From: Verrucomicrobiota bacterium
GTDB lineage: Bacteria; Verrucomicrobiota; Verrucomicrobiia; Chthoniobacterales; Terrimicrobiaceae
DNA length: 64,000 nt
Direction of reading: 5' to 3'
Assembly (NCBI GenBank): GCA_018970255.1
Contig: JAGWWS010000014.1
Coordinates: 1-64,000 of the forward strand
Shown in pieces: positions 18,609-27,835 of the stretch (its first letter is position 1; each line of letters starts with the position of its first letter). Both the position numbers and the translations under genes were made by a program. The notes below the pieces were generated by a model. That model ran no database searches, had not been told where the DNA came from, and saw only the letters and a program-made list of their open reading frames with translations.

Positions 18609-19436
18609 TCAGGCTTTCTGGACTTCCTGGACCGAGCGCAGGGCGACATCGCCGATTTCCAGGTCGAGCGCCTTTGCGGCGGTGCGGAGAAACCCTTCGG
18701 TGGCGTCGGTGAGGGCGACATCGAGTTTGCCGAGTCGGGAGGGCGGGGCGGCAATACCCGAGTTTGCCAAGAGTTCGCGGACGGCCAGGGCGCAATTTTC
18801 CGCGGAGTCCACCAGTGACACGCCGGGACCGGCGGCGCGGGCGATGGCGGTGCGCAGGAGCGGGTAGTGCGTGCAGCCGAGGACAAGCGTGTCCACGCCG
18901 GCGGAGCGCAGGGGGTCCAGATAGCGGGCGAGCATGCGGTCGGTGACTTCGTCCTCGAACATCCCTTCCTCGATCAATGGGACGAGGAGCGGGCAGGCGG
19001 CGCTGACCACGCGGACTTCGGGGTCGAGCGCCTTGATGGCGTGTTCGTAGGCGCCGCTGGCGATGGTGGCGCGGGTGCCGATGACGCCGATGGTTTTGTT
19101 GCGGGTGGATTTGACCGCGGCGGCTGCACCCGGGGCGACGACGCCTTGGACGGGAACCTTGAACATGTCGCGCATGCGCGGGACGGCGAGGGCGGACGCG
19201 GTGTTGCAGGCGACGACGATGATCTTCGCGTGTTCCGCAAGGAGGAGGCCGCCGAGTTCGATGCCGTAGCGCTCGACGGTGCGGCGGCTTTTCCCGCCGT
19301 AGGGGACGCGGGCGGTGTCGCCGATGTAGAAGATGTTTTCCGAGGGCAGGATTTCGCGCAGGGCGGCGACCACGGTGAGGCCGCCGATTCCGGAATCGAA
19401 GACGCCGATGGGGTCGAGCGGCCGGTCAGTTTGCAT
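18609..19436 (-). CDS. murI: Glutamate racemase
   Basis: A 275-residue MurI, which makes D-glutamate for peptidoglycan in the cytoplasm. It has the family start (IGVFDSGIGGLTV), both catalytic cysteines (Cys77 in VACNTASA, Cys188 in LGCTHYP) and the loop YIGDTARVPYG. The ATG at 19436 overlaps the end of the upstream amidase gene by 11 bases, so it is the last gene of a lysS-amidase-murI unit. Confidence 0.96.
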   Translation of the reverse strand: MQTDRPLDPIGVFDSGIGGLTVVAALREILPSENIFYIGDTARVPYGGKSRRTVERYGIELGGLLLAEHAKIIVVACNTASALAVPRMRDMFKVPVQGVVAPGAAAAVKSTRNKTIGVIGTRATIASGAYEHAIKALDPEVRVVSAACPLLVPLIEEGMFEDEVTDRMLARYLDPLRSAGVDTLVLGCTHYPLLRTAIARAAGPGVSLVDSAENCALAVRELLANSGIAAPPSRLGKLDVALTDATEGFLRTAAKALDLEIGDVALRSVQEVQKA

Positions 19437-20634
19437 GGGTGGATGCGTTTTCCTTGGCTTTCTTTTTCAAGTCCTGTGCGGTGCGCTGGACGGCTTCGTT
19501 GAGCGTGGGTGCCATTCCGATCGTGGACAAGCGCGAACGGATGTCCGGCACCGAAGTGGGGTCGGCGCCGCCGGCCACAGCCGAGGGTTTTTGGAACGAC
19601 ATCGTGCCGGCGAGGGCTTTTTGGTAGCGGTTCACGCCATCGAGGATCGCGCGGGCGAAGGAGTCCCGGTAGGCGGGGGAGGCGATGAGGCGTCCGTCCA
19701 CGGGGTGGTTCATGAAACCGCCCTCGAGCAGGACGCCGGGGATGCGGATGTCGCGGATGACGACGAAGCGCGCGCGCTTGATGCCGCGGTCGTGGAGCCG
19801 CATGTGGCGGAGCATCGAGGAGTGGAGGGCCGTGGCGAGGGCGATATTCTCGGGGTCGCGTGCGTGGCCGGGGTGCTGCTTGAGGTCGCTGTAGCTGAAA
19901 TTTTCCTCGTCCATCGAGGGGACGCCGCGGGGGGCGAGGGCGAAGGTTTCGATGCCGGAGGCGCAGCCCTTGGCGCTTTTGTTGAAATGGACGCTGACGA
20001 AAATGGCGTTCGGGAAGCGGTTCGCGAAGGCGGCGCGGTTTTCGAGGGGGATGAACACATCGCGGCCGCGGGTGAGGCGGACGGTGTAGCCCGCCTGCTC
20101 CAAGAGGCGCTTCGCGCGGAGGACCACATCGAGGGCGGCTTCCTTTTCCATGCCGCGCTGCCCCTTCGCGCCGCTGTCGTGGCCGCCGTGGCCCGCATCA
20201 AGGACGACGGTGCGGACGGCGCCCGCGTTGCGGATTTGCCCGGGGCGCATGACCGGCTCGATGATTTTCGTCACATCCATGGCGGAGACGAGGATGTCCT
20301 TCCCTTTTTGGACGATGGGGAAGCACAGGATGTATTTCACATTGTTGATGAAAACTTCGCGGGTCCCGGCGCGGCCGCGGATGCTTTTCGTGGGGCCCGA
20401 GAGGATGAAGGATTGGTTGTTTGTGACGGGCGGGTTGAGTTTGTAAAAGCGCGAGACATCCTCGATCGGGACATAGCGCCGGCCGCCATGGAGGACGACA
20501 TTCCACGGGGACGCCGCGGCTTCGGCCGCGAAAACAACGATGAGGACCAGTGTGGCCAGGGCGCGCACGGAGCGTGAAGGTGCTGGCGGCGCAAGATGCG
20601 CGCAAGGGATTTCTGGGGCGGCTGCGGGCGGCAT
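19426..20634 (-). CDS. N-acetylmuramoyl-L-alanine amidase (Amidase_3) with N-terminal beta domain
   Basis: A 402-residue protein; the ATG at 20634 shares one base with the lysS TGA (TGATG). A signal/anchor helix (about 24-41) precedes a small beta domain (about 50-130, RRYVPIEDVSRFY) resembling copper-amine-oxidase-type N-terminal domains. The zinc amidase domain has His149 in VVLDAGHGGHDSG, Glu165, His216 in SVHFN and Glu304 in GVLLEGGFMNHP. It cleaves between N-acetylmuramic acid and the stem peptide in the periplasm, for example during daughter-cell separation. It is coupled to murI at its 3' end. Confidence 0.93.
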   Translation of the reverse strand: MPPAAAPEIPCAHLAPPAPSRSVRALATLVLIVVFAAEAAASPWNVVLHGGRRYVPIEDVSRFYKLNPPVTNNQSFILSGPTKSIRGRAGTREVFINNVKYILCFPIVQKGKDILVSAMDVTKIIEPVMRPGQIRNAGAVRTVVLDAGHGGHDSGAKGQRGMEKEAALDVVLRAKRLLEQAGYTVRLTRGRDVFIPLENRAAFANRFPNAIFVSVHFNKSAKGCASGIETFALAPRGVPSMDEENFSYSDLKQHPGHARDPENIALATALHSSMLRHMRLHDRGIKRARFVVIRDIRIPGVLLEGGFMNHPVDGRLIASPAYRDSFARAILDGVNRYQKALAGTMSFQKPSAVAGGADPTSVPDIRSRLSTIGMAPTLNEAVQRTAQDLKKKAKENASTHAN

Positions 20635-22097
20635 CAATGCGCCGCCGGGCGCGGCCGCAGGTGCGGGAAAAGGACCACATCGCGGATGCTTTCTGCACCG
20701 GCGAGCATCATGACGAGGCGGTCGATCCCGATCCCGATCCCGCCGGCCGGGGGCATGCCGTGCTCGAGGGCGGTGAGGAAATCCTCGTCGAGCTTGTGGG
20801 TCTCGCCGCCGCTCTGGTGCTCGAGGCGCGCGCGCTGGACGACGGGGTCGTTCAACTCGGAGTAACCGGGCGAGATTTCCTGGCCGTTGATGACGAGTTC
20901 GTAGACATCGACGAGGCGCGGGTCGGCGGCATTTTGCTTCGCGAGGGGGACGAGTTCCTTCGGGCAATGGGTGACGAAGAGCGGGTCCATGGTTTTCTCC
21001 TCCACCAGCTTTTCGAACACGTGCTGGGTGACCTCGAAATCCTCGGTGCAGTGGCCGGCGTCGATGCGGTTTTCCGCGCACCAGGCGCGGCGCTGTTCCG
21101 GCGTGCGCTCGAACCAATCGGGGACGATGCCGCGGATGAGGTCTTCGTAGCGCGCGCGGCGCCAGGGGCGGGCGAGGTTGATGGTGCGGAGGGTGTTGCC
21201 TTCGGCATCCTTGTGTTCGATTTGCAGCGTTCCGCAAACGGCCTGCGCGACATGGCAGACCATTTCCTCGACGAGGGCCGCCATTTTTTCGAAGTCCGCA
21301 TAGGCCCAGTAGGCTTCGAGCATGGTGAACTCGGGGTTGTGGCGGCGGGAGATGCCTTCGTTGCGGAAGTTGCGGTTGAGCTCGAAAATTTTCGTGAAGC
21401 CGCCGACAAGCAGGCGCTTCAGGTAGAGTTCCGGCGCGATGCGGAGGAAGAGGTCGACGCCGAGGGCGTTGTGGTGGGTCTTGAAGGGCTGGGCCGCGGC
21501 GCCGCCGGGGACCGCCTGCATCATGGGCGTCTCGACCTCGATGAACCCGCGGTTCTCAAGGAAGCGGCGGATTTCGCGGACGACCGCGATGCGCTTGTGG
21601 AACATCTCGAGCGATTCGGGGTTGGCAACCAGGTCGAGGTAGCGCTGGCGGTATTTGATTTCGGTGTCAGTGACGCCGTGCCATTTGTCCGGCAGCGGGC
21701 GGAGGGATTTCGAGAGGACCGCGAGCGAGGAGGCTTTGATGCTGGGTTCGCCGGTTTTGGTGGTGAAGGTCTCGCCCTCGACGCCGACGAAGTCGCCGAT
21801 GTCCACGAGGTCGAACACGCGCATGGCGTCGGGACCGACTTCCTTCGAATTGAGGTAAACCTGGATGCGGCCGGTGTGGTCGGAGATGTCGAAGAAGTGG
21901 CTTTTGCCCATGTTCCGGTGGGCGGTGACGCGGCCGGCGGCGCGGACTTTTTTGCCTTCCGCGAAACCGGAACGCAGGGCGCCGGGGGAGTCGGTGGTTT
22001 CGAATGACGCGCCGAAGGGGTCGATGCCGAGTTCGCGGAGGGCGTCGAGTTTGCGGCGGCGGATGGCGAGGAGTTCGCTTTGGGATGTTTCTTCCAT
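20634..22097 (-). CDS. lysS: Lysyl-tRNA synthetase, class II
   Basis: A 487-residue class II LysRS with an N-terminal OB-fold anticodon-binding domain (about 55-150), motif 2 (FRNEGISRRHNPEFTMLEAY) and motif 3 (GIGIGIDRLVMMLAG). The start at ATG 22097 (MEETSQSELLAIRRRKLDAL) matches family length. It begins a three-gene unit with the amidase and murI, an unusual pairing of translation and cell-wall genes. Confidence 0.97.
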   Translation of the reverse strand: MEETSQSELLAIRRRKLDALRELGIDPFGASFETTDSPGALRSGFAEGKKVRAAGRVTAHRNMGKSHFFDISDHTGRIQVYLNSKEVGPDAMRVFDLVDIGDFVGVEGETFTTKTGEPSIKASSLAVLSKSLRPLPDKWHGVTDTEIKYRQRYLDLVANPESLEMFHKRIAVVREIRRFLENRGFIEVETPMMQAVPGGAAAQPFKTHHNALGVDLFLRIAPELYLKRLLVGGFTKIFELNRNFRNEGISRRHNPEFTMLEAYWAYADFEKMAALVEEMVCHVAQAVCGTLQIEHKDAEGNTLRTINLARPWRRARYEDLIRGIVPDWFERTPEQRRAWCAENRIDAGHCTEDFEVTQHVFEKLVEEKTMDPLFVTHCPKELVPLAKQNAADPRLVDVYELVINGQEISPGYSELNDPVVQRARLEHQSGGETHKLDEDFLTALEHGMPPAGGIGIGIDRLVMMLAGAESIRDVVLFPHLRPRPAAH

Positions 22098-22119
22098 GGG
22101 ACTGCCGGCGTGCGCCGGC

Positions 22120-22611
22120 TCAGGCGGGTTTGAAGACAATGAACAGGGCGGCTGCTGCCGAAAGGACGCCAACGGCCGTGGCGGCGGCGAAGATGAGGTT
22201 GCCTTTGCCGTCGGGGGCGGCGCCGCGCGGGAGCGGGGATGTGCTTTGGAAATCGGCCGGCCGGCGGCTGGTGGTGGCTGCGGCGTTGTCCTGCGAGCCC
22301 GCTTCGAGCGCGATCGCGCCGCCGGATGCGCTTAGGAACATGCAGACCACGGAGCCGAAGCGGAGTTCGTCCCCGTGGGCAAGGATCGCGGTGTCCACTT
22401 TGACGCCGTTCAGGTAGGTGCCGTTCGTGGAGCCGGTATCGTGGACGAAAAAGCTGTTGTCCTCGAAGAGGATTTCGCCGTGGCGGCTGCTGACCGAGGG
22501 GTCGTCGAGCTGCAGCATGTTCTCCGGCAGTCGGCCGACGGATGTTTTTTCCTCGGGCAGGTCGTGGATGATTTCTTCGCCGCCGGGCAGGAAGATCTGG
22601 AGCTTCGCCAT
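22120..22611 (-). CDS. FHA-domain protein with C-terminal membrane anchor
   Basis: A 163-residue protein. Residues about 22-90 are a forkhead-associated domain with SVGRLPENMLQLDDPSVSSRH and DTGSTNGTYLNG, the loops that bind phosphothreonine. A short linker leads to one hydrophobic helix near the C terminus (about 138-160). FHA proteins recruit partners after Ser/Thr phosphorylation; no kinase gene is visible in this window. It lies 12 bases after carA and 22 before lysS on the same strand, so co-expression is likely although a functional link is not obvious. Confidence 0.9.
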   Translation of the reverse strand: MAKLQIFLPGGEEIIHDLPEEKTSVGRLPENMLQLDDPSVSSRHGEILFEDNSFFVHDTGSTNGTYLNGVKVDTAILAHGDELRFGSVVCMFLSASGGAIALEAGSQDNAAATTSRRPADFQSTSPLPRGAAPDGKGNLIFAAATAVGVLSAAAALFIVFKPA

Positions 22612-22623
22612 GGGGGGGATTTC

Positions 22624-23799
22624 TTATCCGCGGGCCTTGGCAGCGGCAACTTCTTTGGCGAATTCGGCGAAGAAGTGGTCGGCGTCGTGGGGTCCGGGGC
22701 TGGCCTCGGGGTGGTATTGCACGCTGGAAGCTGAAGCGGTGCGGTGGCGCAGGCCGGCGACGGTGCCGTCGTTGAGGTTGATGTGGGTGACCTCGACGCC
22801 CTCGGGGAGCGATGCGGGATCGACGGCGTAGCCGTGGTTTTGGGAGGTGATGGAAATTTTTCCGGTGCGCAGGTCCTTCACCGGTTGGTTCGCGCCGCGG
22901 TGGCCGAATTTCAGTTTGAAGGTGCGGCCGCCAAGGGCGAGGGCCAGGATTTGGTGGCCGAGGCAAATCCCGAAGATGGGCTTTTTCCCGACAAGGCCGC
23001 GGACGGTTTCGTGGGCATAGTCGAGAGCCCCGGGGTCGCCGGGACCATTCGAAAGGAAGACCCCGTCGGCGCCGAGGGCGAGGACGTCCGCGGCGGTTGA
23101 CCGTGCGGGCAGGACGGTGACATCGAAACCGTGGCTGCGCAGGCGGCGCAGAATGTTTTTCTTCATACCGAAATCGAGGGCGGCGAGTTTGAGCGAAGCC
23201 GGCACGGGCTTTTCGAAAACATTCCCCTTGGCATCGGCGGATTCGGTCTCCGTGTTTCCGCGGCGGAGGATCCATTGCGCGCTTTCCTTGCCGCTCGGGT
23301 CCCAGGCGGTTTTGGCGCCGACGGTGACTTCGCGCACGAAATCGACCCCCTCGTAGGAAGCGCCCCGCGCCGCTTCGACCGCCTGCTTTTCGTCGGAAAA
23401 TTCCGTGGTGATGCAGGCGCGCATGGCGCCGCGGGTGCGCAAGTGGCGGGTGAGCGCGCGGGTGTCGATGCCTTGGATGCCGGGGATGCCTTGTTGGCGG
23501 AGGTAATCGGAGAGGTTCGAGTCGGAGCGCCAATTGCTGACGACCGGGCTCAGTTCCTCGATGACGAACCCGCGGACCTGCGGGGCGGCGCTCTCGGTGT
23601 CGATGGAATTGACGCCGTAGTTGCCGATTTCCGGGTAGGTCATGGCGACGATTTGCCCGCGGTAGGAGGGGTCGGTCAGGATTTCCTGGTAGCCGGTCAT
23701 CGAGGTGTTGAAGCACACCTCGCCGGTGGCGGTGCCCGTCGCGCCGAAGGATTCCCCGCGGAAAACCCGGCCGTCCTCAAGTGCCAGCAGTGCGGTCAT
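22624..23799 (-). CDS. carA: Carbamoyl-phosphate synthase small subunit
   Basis: A 391-residue CarA, the glutaminase subunit that feeds ammonia to CarB for carbamoyl phosphate (arginine and pyrimidine synthesis). The N-terminal domain has [20 protein letters not shown]. The class I glutamine amidotransferase domain has Cys279 in FGICLGHQ and His363/Glu365 in YHPEASPGP. The start is ATG 23799. carB is not in this window, so the genes are not adjacent on this side. Confidence 0.96.
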   Translation of the reverse strand: MTALLALEDGRVFRGESFGATGTATGEVCFNTSMTGYQEILTDPSYRGQIVAMTYPEIGNYGVNSIDTESAAPQVRGFVIEELSPVVSNWRSDSNLSDYLRQQGIPGIQGIDTRALTRHLRTRGAMRACITTEFSDEKQAVEAARGASYEGVDFVREVTVGAKTAWDPSGKESAQWILRRGNTETESADAKGNVFEKPVPASLKLAALDFGMKKNILRRLRSHGFDVTVLPARSTAADVLALGADGVFLSNGPGDPGALDYAHETVRGLVGKKPIFGICLGHQILALALGGRTFKLKFGHRGANQPVKDLRTGKISITSQNHGYAVDPASLPEGVEVTHINLNDGTVAGLRHRTASASSVQYHPEASPGPHDADHFFAEFAKEVAAAKARG

Positions 23800-23888
23800 G
23801 GGATGCGGATTGAAGCAGGGGGGGCGCGGGCGGTGAAGCGATTTCCGGCTGCTTGACTCGCGGTGGAATCGGGTGGATCAAAGGGGGC

Positions 23889-24890
23889 ATGAACCTCTCC
23901 CGGCGCGTTTTTTTGAAGTCGGTCGCAGGCGCAGCGGCGGCCGTGCCGCTTTTCGGGATGAAGCAGGCGCGGGCTGCGGAGCCGGGGTCGGTGCCAAAGC
24001 GGAAATTCGGCAGGCATGACGAAATGGTCAGCGTGCTCGGCATCGGCGGGCAGACGCTTGGCTCGGCGGAGAGCGCGGAAGAGGCCCGGCGGATCGCGCA
24101 GCGGGCGATCGAATGCGGGGTGAATTTTTTCGAGAATTCCTGGGACTACCACGGCGGGCGGGCGGAGGAGTGGATGGGGCATGCGCTCGAGGGATCGCGG
24201 GACAAGGTTTTCCTGATGACGAAGGTTTGCACGCACGGGCACCCGTTGCCGCGCGGGGGGCGCGAGGGGGCGATGCAGATGCTCGAGGAGTCGCTGCGGC
24301 GGTTGAAGACCGACCACCTCGACCTTTGGATGATCCACCAACTGGAGAACAACGAAGAGGTCGAGAAGGCATATGGGCCCGGCGGCGTGATCGAGGCGCT
24401 CGAACTCGCAAAAAAACAGGGCAAGGCGCGATACACGGGTTTCACCGGCCACACCGACCCGGAGGCGCATGTGAAAATGCTCGAGGGCGGGTATGAGTTC
24501 GATGCGAGCCTGATGCCGGTTTCCGCGCTCGGGGCGCTGAGTTCGCGCGCGTTCGAGAAGGCCGTGATGCCGGAACTCGCGAAGCGGAATGTGGCTTGCC
24601 TCGGGATGAAGGGCTTTGGCGGCAGCCGCCGGGCGCATTTGCACGGCCTGGTCACTTCGGAAACGGTGATGCGATACAGCCTCAGCTACCCGCAGGTTTG
24701 CACGCATGTGGTGGGCATCGACAAAATGGAATTCCTCGACGAGGCGGTTCTCGCGAGCGCGAAGACGCCGATGACGCCCGCCGAGCGCGACGCGTTCACG
24801 GTTTCCGTGGCCGCGCGGGGCGGAGCGGGGTTTGCATCCTACCTGCAGGATGGCTACCGCGACGGGTGCGGCGGTTGCGCGGCGGCTTGA
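23889..24890 (+). CDS. Tat-exported aldo/keto reductase with C-terminal CxxC
   Basis: A 333-residue protein starting at ATG 23889 behind AAAGGGGG. The N terminus MNLSRRVFLKSVAGAAAA carries a textbook twin-arginine signal (SRRxFLK). The body is an aldo/keto reductase barrel with family stretches FFENSWDYHGGRAEEWMG, RDKVFLMTKV and LDLWMIHQL. It ends in DGCGGCAAA with a CxxC pair, so a metal or disulfide at the C terminus is possible. Tat export suggests it folds with its cofactor in the cytoplasm before transport. Its stop codon abuts the stop of the convergent cdsA gene (TGATCA), leaving no room for a separate terminator. Confidence 0.9.
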   Translation: MNLSRRVFLKSVAGAAAAVPLFGMKQARAAEPGSVPKRKFGRHDEMVSVLGIGGQTLGSAESAEEARRIAQRAIECGVNFFENSWDYHGGRAEEWMGHALEGSRDKVFLMTKVCTHGHPLPRGGREGAMQMLEESLRRLKTDHLDLWMIHQLENNEEVEKAYGPGGVIEALELAKKQGKARYTGFTGHTDPEAHVKMLEGGYEFDASLMPVSALGALSSRAFEKAVMPELAKRNVACLGMKGFGGSRRAHLHGLVTSETVMRYSLSYPQVCTHVVGIDKMEFLDEAVLASAKTPMTPAERDAFTVSVAARGGAGFASYLQDGYRDGCGGCAAA

Positions 24891-25769
24891 TCAGCCGACC
24901 CCTAGCGCGAACCTCATGTAGAAATACAGGAGCGGCGCGGTGAAAAGGATGCTGTCGATGAGGTCGAGCGTGCCACCAATGCCGGGCAGCACGGTGCTGG
25001 AGTCCTTCGTGTGGGCGCCGCGCTTGACGACCGACTCGGCGAGGTCGCCCACCACGGCGGCGAATCCCAGCAGCAAGCCGAGAACGGTGAGGTCGTCGAA
25101 CCGGAACGCCGAGAGGCGGCCGGGCATGAGCGCGAACATCCAGTAGCTGCAGAGCAGCGAGGAGACCATTGCGCCGGCGAACCCCTCCCAGGTTTTTTTC
25201 GGGCTGATGTGCGGGGCGAACGGATGGCGCCCGAAGAGGCTGCCGAACACATACGCGCCCATGTCGCTGAACTTCGTCACGGCGACGAGGTAGAGGACAT
25301 AGTATTGCCCCGTGGTCATGCCGTCCTCCGCGCGCGGGGCGACATAGATGATTTTCGTGATGAAGCTGAAAAGCCACGGGATGTAGAGCAGGCCGAAAAC
25401 CGTGTAGGCCATCGCGCGGAGCGGGTCGTTCGCAGTGCCGCGGAACATTTGGCGCGCGAAAATCGTGATGAGGAAAAGGACCAGGACGAGGAGTTCGAAG
25501 TCGTGGCTGTTTTCCGCGCCCTCGTGCCGGACGATGAGGAAACCGCCGATGAGCAGCACCGCCGCGCACACGAGCCCGGTGAGCGTGAACACCCCGATGC
25601 CGTCGGCCTCGAGCATGTGGTAGTATTCCCAAAGGGCGCGCATGGCCATCGCGGCCATGAGGGCGAAGAACCCGGCTTCCCATCCGGCGAAGACGGTGGC
25701 CAGCATGAGCGCCCAGAGCCCGAGCGTGCTCCCGAGCCTCAAAAAAAATGTCATCCGCGCCGGCGTCAT
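24891..25769 (-). CDS. cdsA: Phosphatidate cytidylyltransferase
   Basis: A multi-spanning membrane protein of about 292 residues that makes CDP-diacylglycerol from phosphatidate and CTP for phospholipid synthesis. The C-terminal family signature is clear (SVVKRGAHTKDSSTVLPGIGG, then TLDLIDSILF), preceded by SPKKTWEGFAGA. About eight hydrophobic helices are visible. The start is uncertain: ATG 25769 (MTPARMTFF) or ATG 25754 (MTFFLRL); neither has a good ribosome site. The neighbouring DUF2126 gene ends upstream on the same strand, so read-through is likely. Confidence 0.93.
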   Translation of the reverse strand: MTPARMTFFLRLGSTLGLWALMLATVFAGWEAGFFALMAAMAMRALWEYYHMLEADGIGVFTLTGLVCAAVLLIGGFLIVRHEGAENSHDFELLVLVLFLITIFARQMFRGTANDPLRAMAYTVFGLLYIPWLFSFITKIIYVAPRAEDGMTTGQYYVLYLVAVTKFSDMGAYVFGSLFGRHPFAPHISPKKTWEGFAGAMVSSLLCSYWMFALMPGRLSAFRFDDLTVLGLLLGFAAVVGDLAESVVKRGAHTKDSSTVLPGIGGTLDLIDSILFTAPLLYFYMRFALGVG

Positions 25770-25852
25770 GGGCGGGGAGAGTGTCGAAGCGGGGCGCTTC
25801 CCGCAACACCGCGGATGGGTTTCCTTTCGCCCAAATCCAGCGCCGCCGGCAT

Positions 25853-27835
25853 TCAGGGAATCCGCAGGTCGAACGACCGGTGGGCCGGGTTCGCGGCGCG
25901 GCACGGCGGTCCGGCTGCGGGCGATGGGGTTTTCGCGGGGAGAGGCTTGAAAACGCTGGAATGCTGCGCGAGTTCGAAGCGGCGGGTGGTTCCGCGGCCT
26001 TCGATCTCCAACACGAGCGGGAGTTGGACGCCGATGCCCGGATGGAGCGAGGGGTGGAGCGCGGAGCGCCGGTAGCGCAAACCCGAGAGGCAAAGCCCGC
26101 GTTTCCAGGCGCGGAATGGAAGCGCCCGGCCATTGATGCGGATCCGGTGGGAGCGCGCGAACTCGGTGCCGGCGAGGAATTCCAACCGGTCCACGGAGGT
26201 GTCCACAAAGCGCGTGGTGTTGCCGCCCTCGAGCGGCGTTTCGCAAAGCAGCGGCCAGCTTTCCAAGGCGGGGCGCACCGTGAGCCCGTCGCGGGTCCGG
26301 AGCAGGACCGGGAAGCGCCAATCGAAAATCGCGCGCAGTTTTTTTTCATCGGCGGGAATTCCAGCGCGGGCGAGGTCCGCGAGGATGGCTTCAAGGTCCC
26401 ACCAGAGGGCAGAGGGAAGGAAAAACCCGTCGTGGAGCGATTCGCCGAAATCGCGCAGCGGCTTGCGGAACGGCGAATCGAGGAGCATGGCGGCGAGTGC
26501 CCGCCAGAGCAGAGCCAAGGCTGACGCCCAGTCGGCGCGGGGCAGGGATTCGAGGGCGCGGAACTCCACCAAGCCGCGTGCGCCGCCCGGCAGGGACGGG
26601 TTCCAGAATTTGTCGAAGCTGGTTTCCGAGCGGTGGGTGTTGCCGCCCGCGTCGCTGTGCAGGTGGATGAGTGTTCCCGCAATCGCGGCGCGGTGGTCGG
26701 TGCCGGAAGGAAGCCCCTGCAGCCACGAGTAGGCCATCTCCAGGTCCCAAAGGCTTTTCCCCGACTCGTCCGGCCGCGGGGCCTGCGAGGTCGGGCCGAC
26801 ATAGCAGCCGGTGAAGAGGTAGGAGAGGCTGGGGTGGTGTTGCCAATAGCGCAGGATGGAAACGAGCCACTCCGGCCGCGTGAAGAACGGGTTTTCCCAA
26901 AGCGCCGGGCCGCCAAAGAGGATGTGGTGGCCGCCGCCGGTGCCTTCGGCGCGCGCGCCCGCCGGCTGTTTCCAGGGGCGGAGACCGGCGGATTTTTGTG
27001 CCGCCCCGAGCGAGCGGAGGTGGTAATCGTATTCCTCCCAATCCGCGCAAGGCGGGAGGTTGATTTCGATGACGCCGGGATCCGCCGCCAAGGTGAGTTG
27101 CCGCCATTCCCCGGCCTCGTCGGCGGGGACATGCCCGGTGAATCCGCAGGCAGCGCCGGCCGGCAGCGCGGCGGCAATCGCCTCCAGCAGGGCGGTCCAC
27201 GGTTTTTGCAACAAGGGAGGCAGGAAAATCTCGAGGCGTCGCGGGGTTTGCTGCACCGTCAACGCACGCCGCGGTCCACCGGTCTCGAGGAGGTGGAGCG
27301 GAAGGCGCAACCCGGCCGGTCCTTCGGTGGGCACGAGCTTCGCGCCGACGGGGAAAATCCATTTCGGCGAGGTCCACGAATCGCCGTCGCCATCCAGCGG
27401 CAGAACGAATGCCGGAGCCCCCGGCGCGGCGGGGTCGGGGAGGGAGAGGATGTTTTTTTGCCCCACCCCGAGGATGCCCGCCAATTTCCCCAGGAAACTG
27501 CGCGGCGAAACTTTTGGTTTTTTTGGAGCGGCTTTTGCCCGCGGAAGCATCGGGCGCCCATCGCGGCGGCCGACGAGGTGGATGGCCCACCGGGGGTTTG
27601 TTTCGCCCGGATAGGTTTTCCCCGGTGCGAAGACGGCAATGGCCCCGGGGAGCGATTGCCGGATAAACGCTTCCGCCAGCGCTTCCGCGAAGCGGAGTTT
27701 CGTGGGGCCCGTGGCGGTAATGCTCCACTCGGCGCCTTTGGGGTTTTCGGGAACGCAGGTCGGCTCGGCCCCGAGCGTCAACTTCACATCGTGCGCGGAG
27801 AGGATGCGCTCGACCTTGGCGGCGGTCTTTTTCAA
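25853..27835 (-). CDS. Stand-alone DUF2126 protein (carboxylate-amine-ligase-like)
   Basis: A 660-residue protein matching the DUF2126 region that usually forms the C-terminal half of about 1100-residue transglutaminase-like proteins. Recognisable stretches are EPTCVPENPKGAEW at the N terminus, GTGGGHHILFGGP, SLSYLFTGCYVGPTSQAPR, GGNTHRSETSFDKFWNP and LVEFRALESLP. Comparative-genomic work places this family near amide-bond-forming ligases; the substrate is unknown. No transglutaminase domain precedes it and none of its usual ATP-grasp or alpha-E partners is nearby. The start is TTG 27835, overlapping the TGA of the upstream adaptor gene (TTGA), with AGAAGGAGAG a little upstream. Confidence 0.8.
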   Translation of the reverse strand: MKKTAAKVERILSAHDVKLTLGAEPTCVPENPKGAEWSITATGPTKLRFAEALAEAFIRQSLPGAIAVFAPGKTYPGETNPRWAIHLVGRRDGRPMLPRAKAAPKKPKVSPRSFLGKLAGILGVGQKNILSLPDPAAPGAPAFVLPLDGDGDSWTSPKWIFPVGAKLVPTEGPAGLRLPLHLLETGGPRRALTVQQTPRRLEIFLPPLLQKPWTALLEAIAAALPAGAACGFTGHVPADEAGEWRQLTLAADPGVIEINLPPCADWEEYDYHLRSLGAAQKSAGLRPWKQPAGARAEGTGGGHHILFGGPALWENPFFTRPEWLVSILRYWQHHPSLSYLFTGCYVGPTSQAPRPDESGKSLWDLEMAYSWLQGLPSGTDHRAAIAGTLIHLHSDAGGNTHRSETSFDKFWNPSLPGGARGLVEFRALESLPRADWASALALLWRALAAMLLDSPFRKPLRDFGESLHDGFFLPSALWWDLEAILADLARAGIPADEKKLRAIFDWRFPVLLRTRDGLTVRPALESWPLLCETPLEGGNTTRFVDTSVDRLEFLAGTEFARSHRIRINGRALPFRAWKRGLCLSGLRYRRSALHPSLHPGIGVQLPLVLEIEGRGTTRRFELAQHSSVFKPLPAKTPSPAAGPPCRAANPAHRSFDLRIP

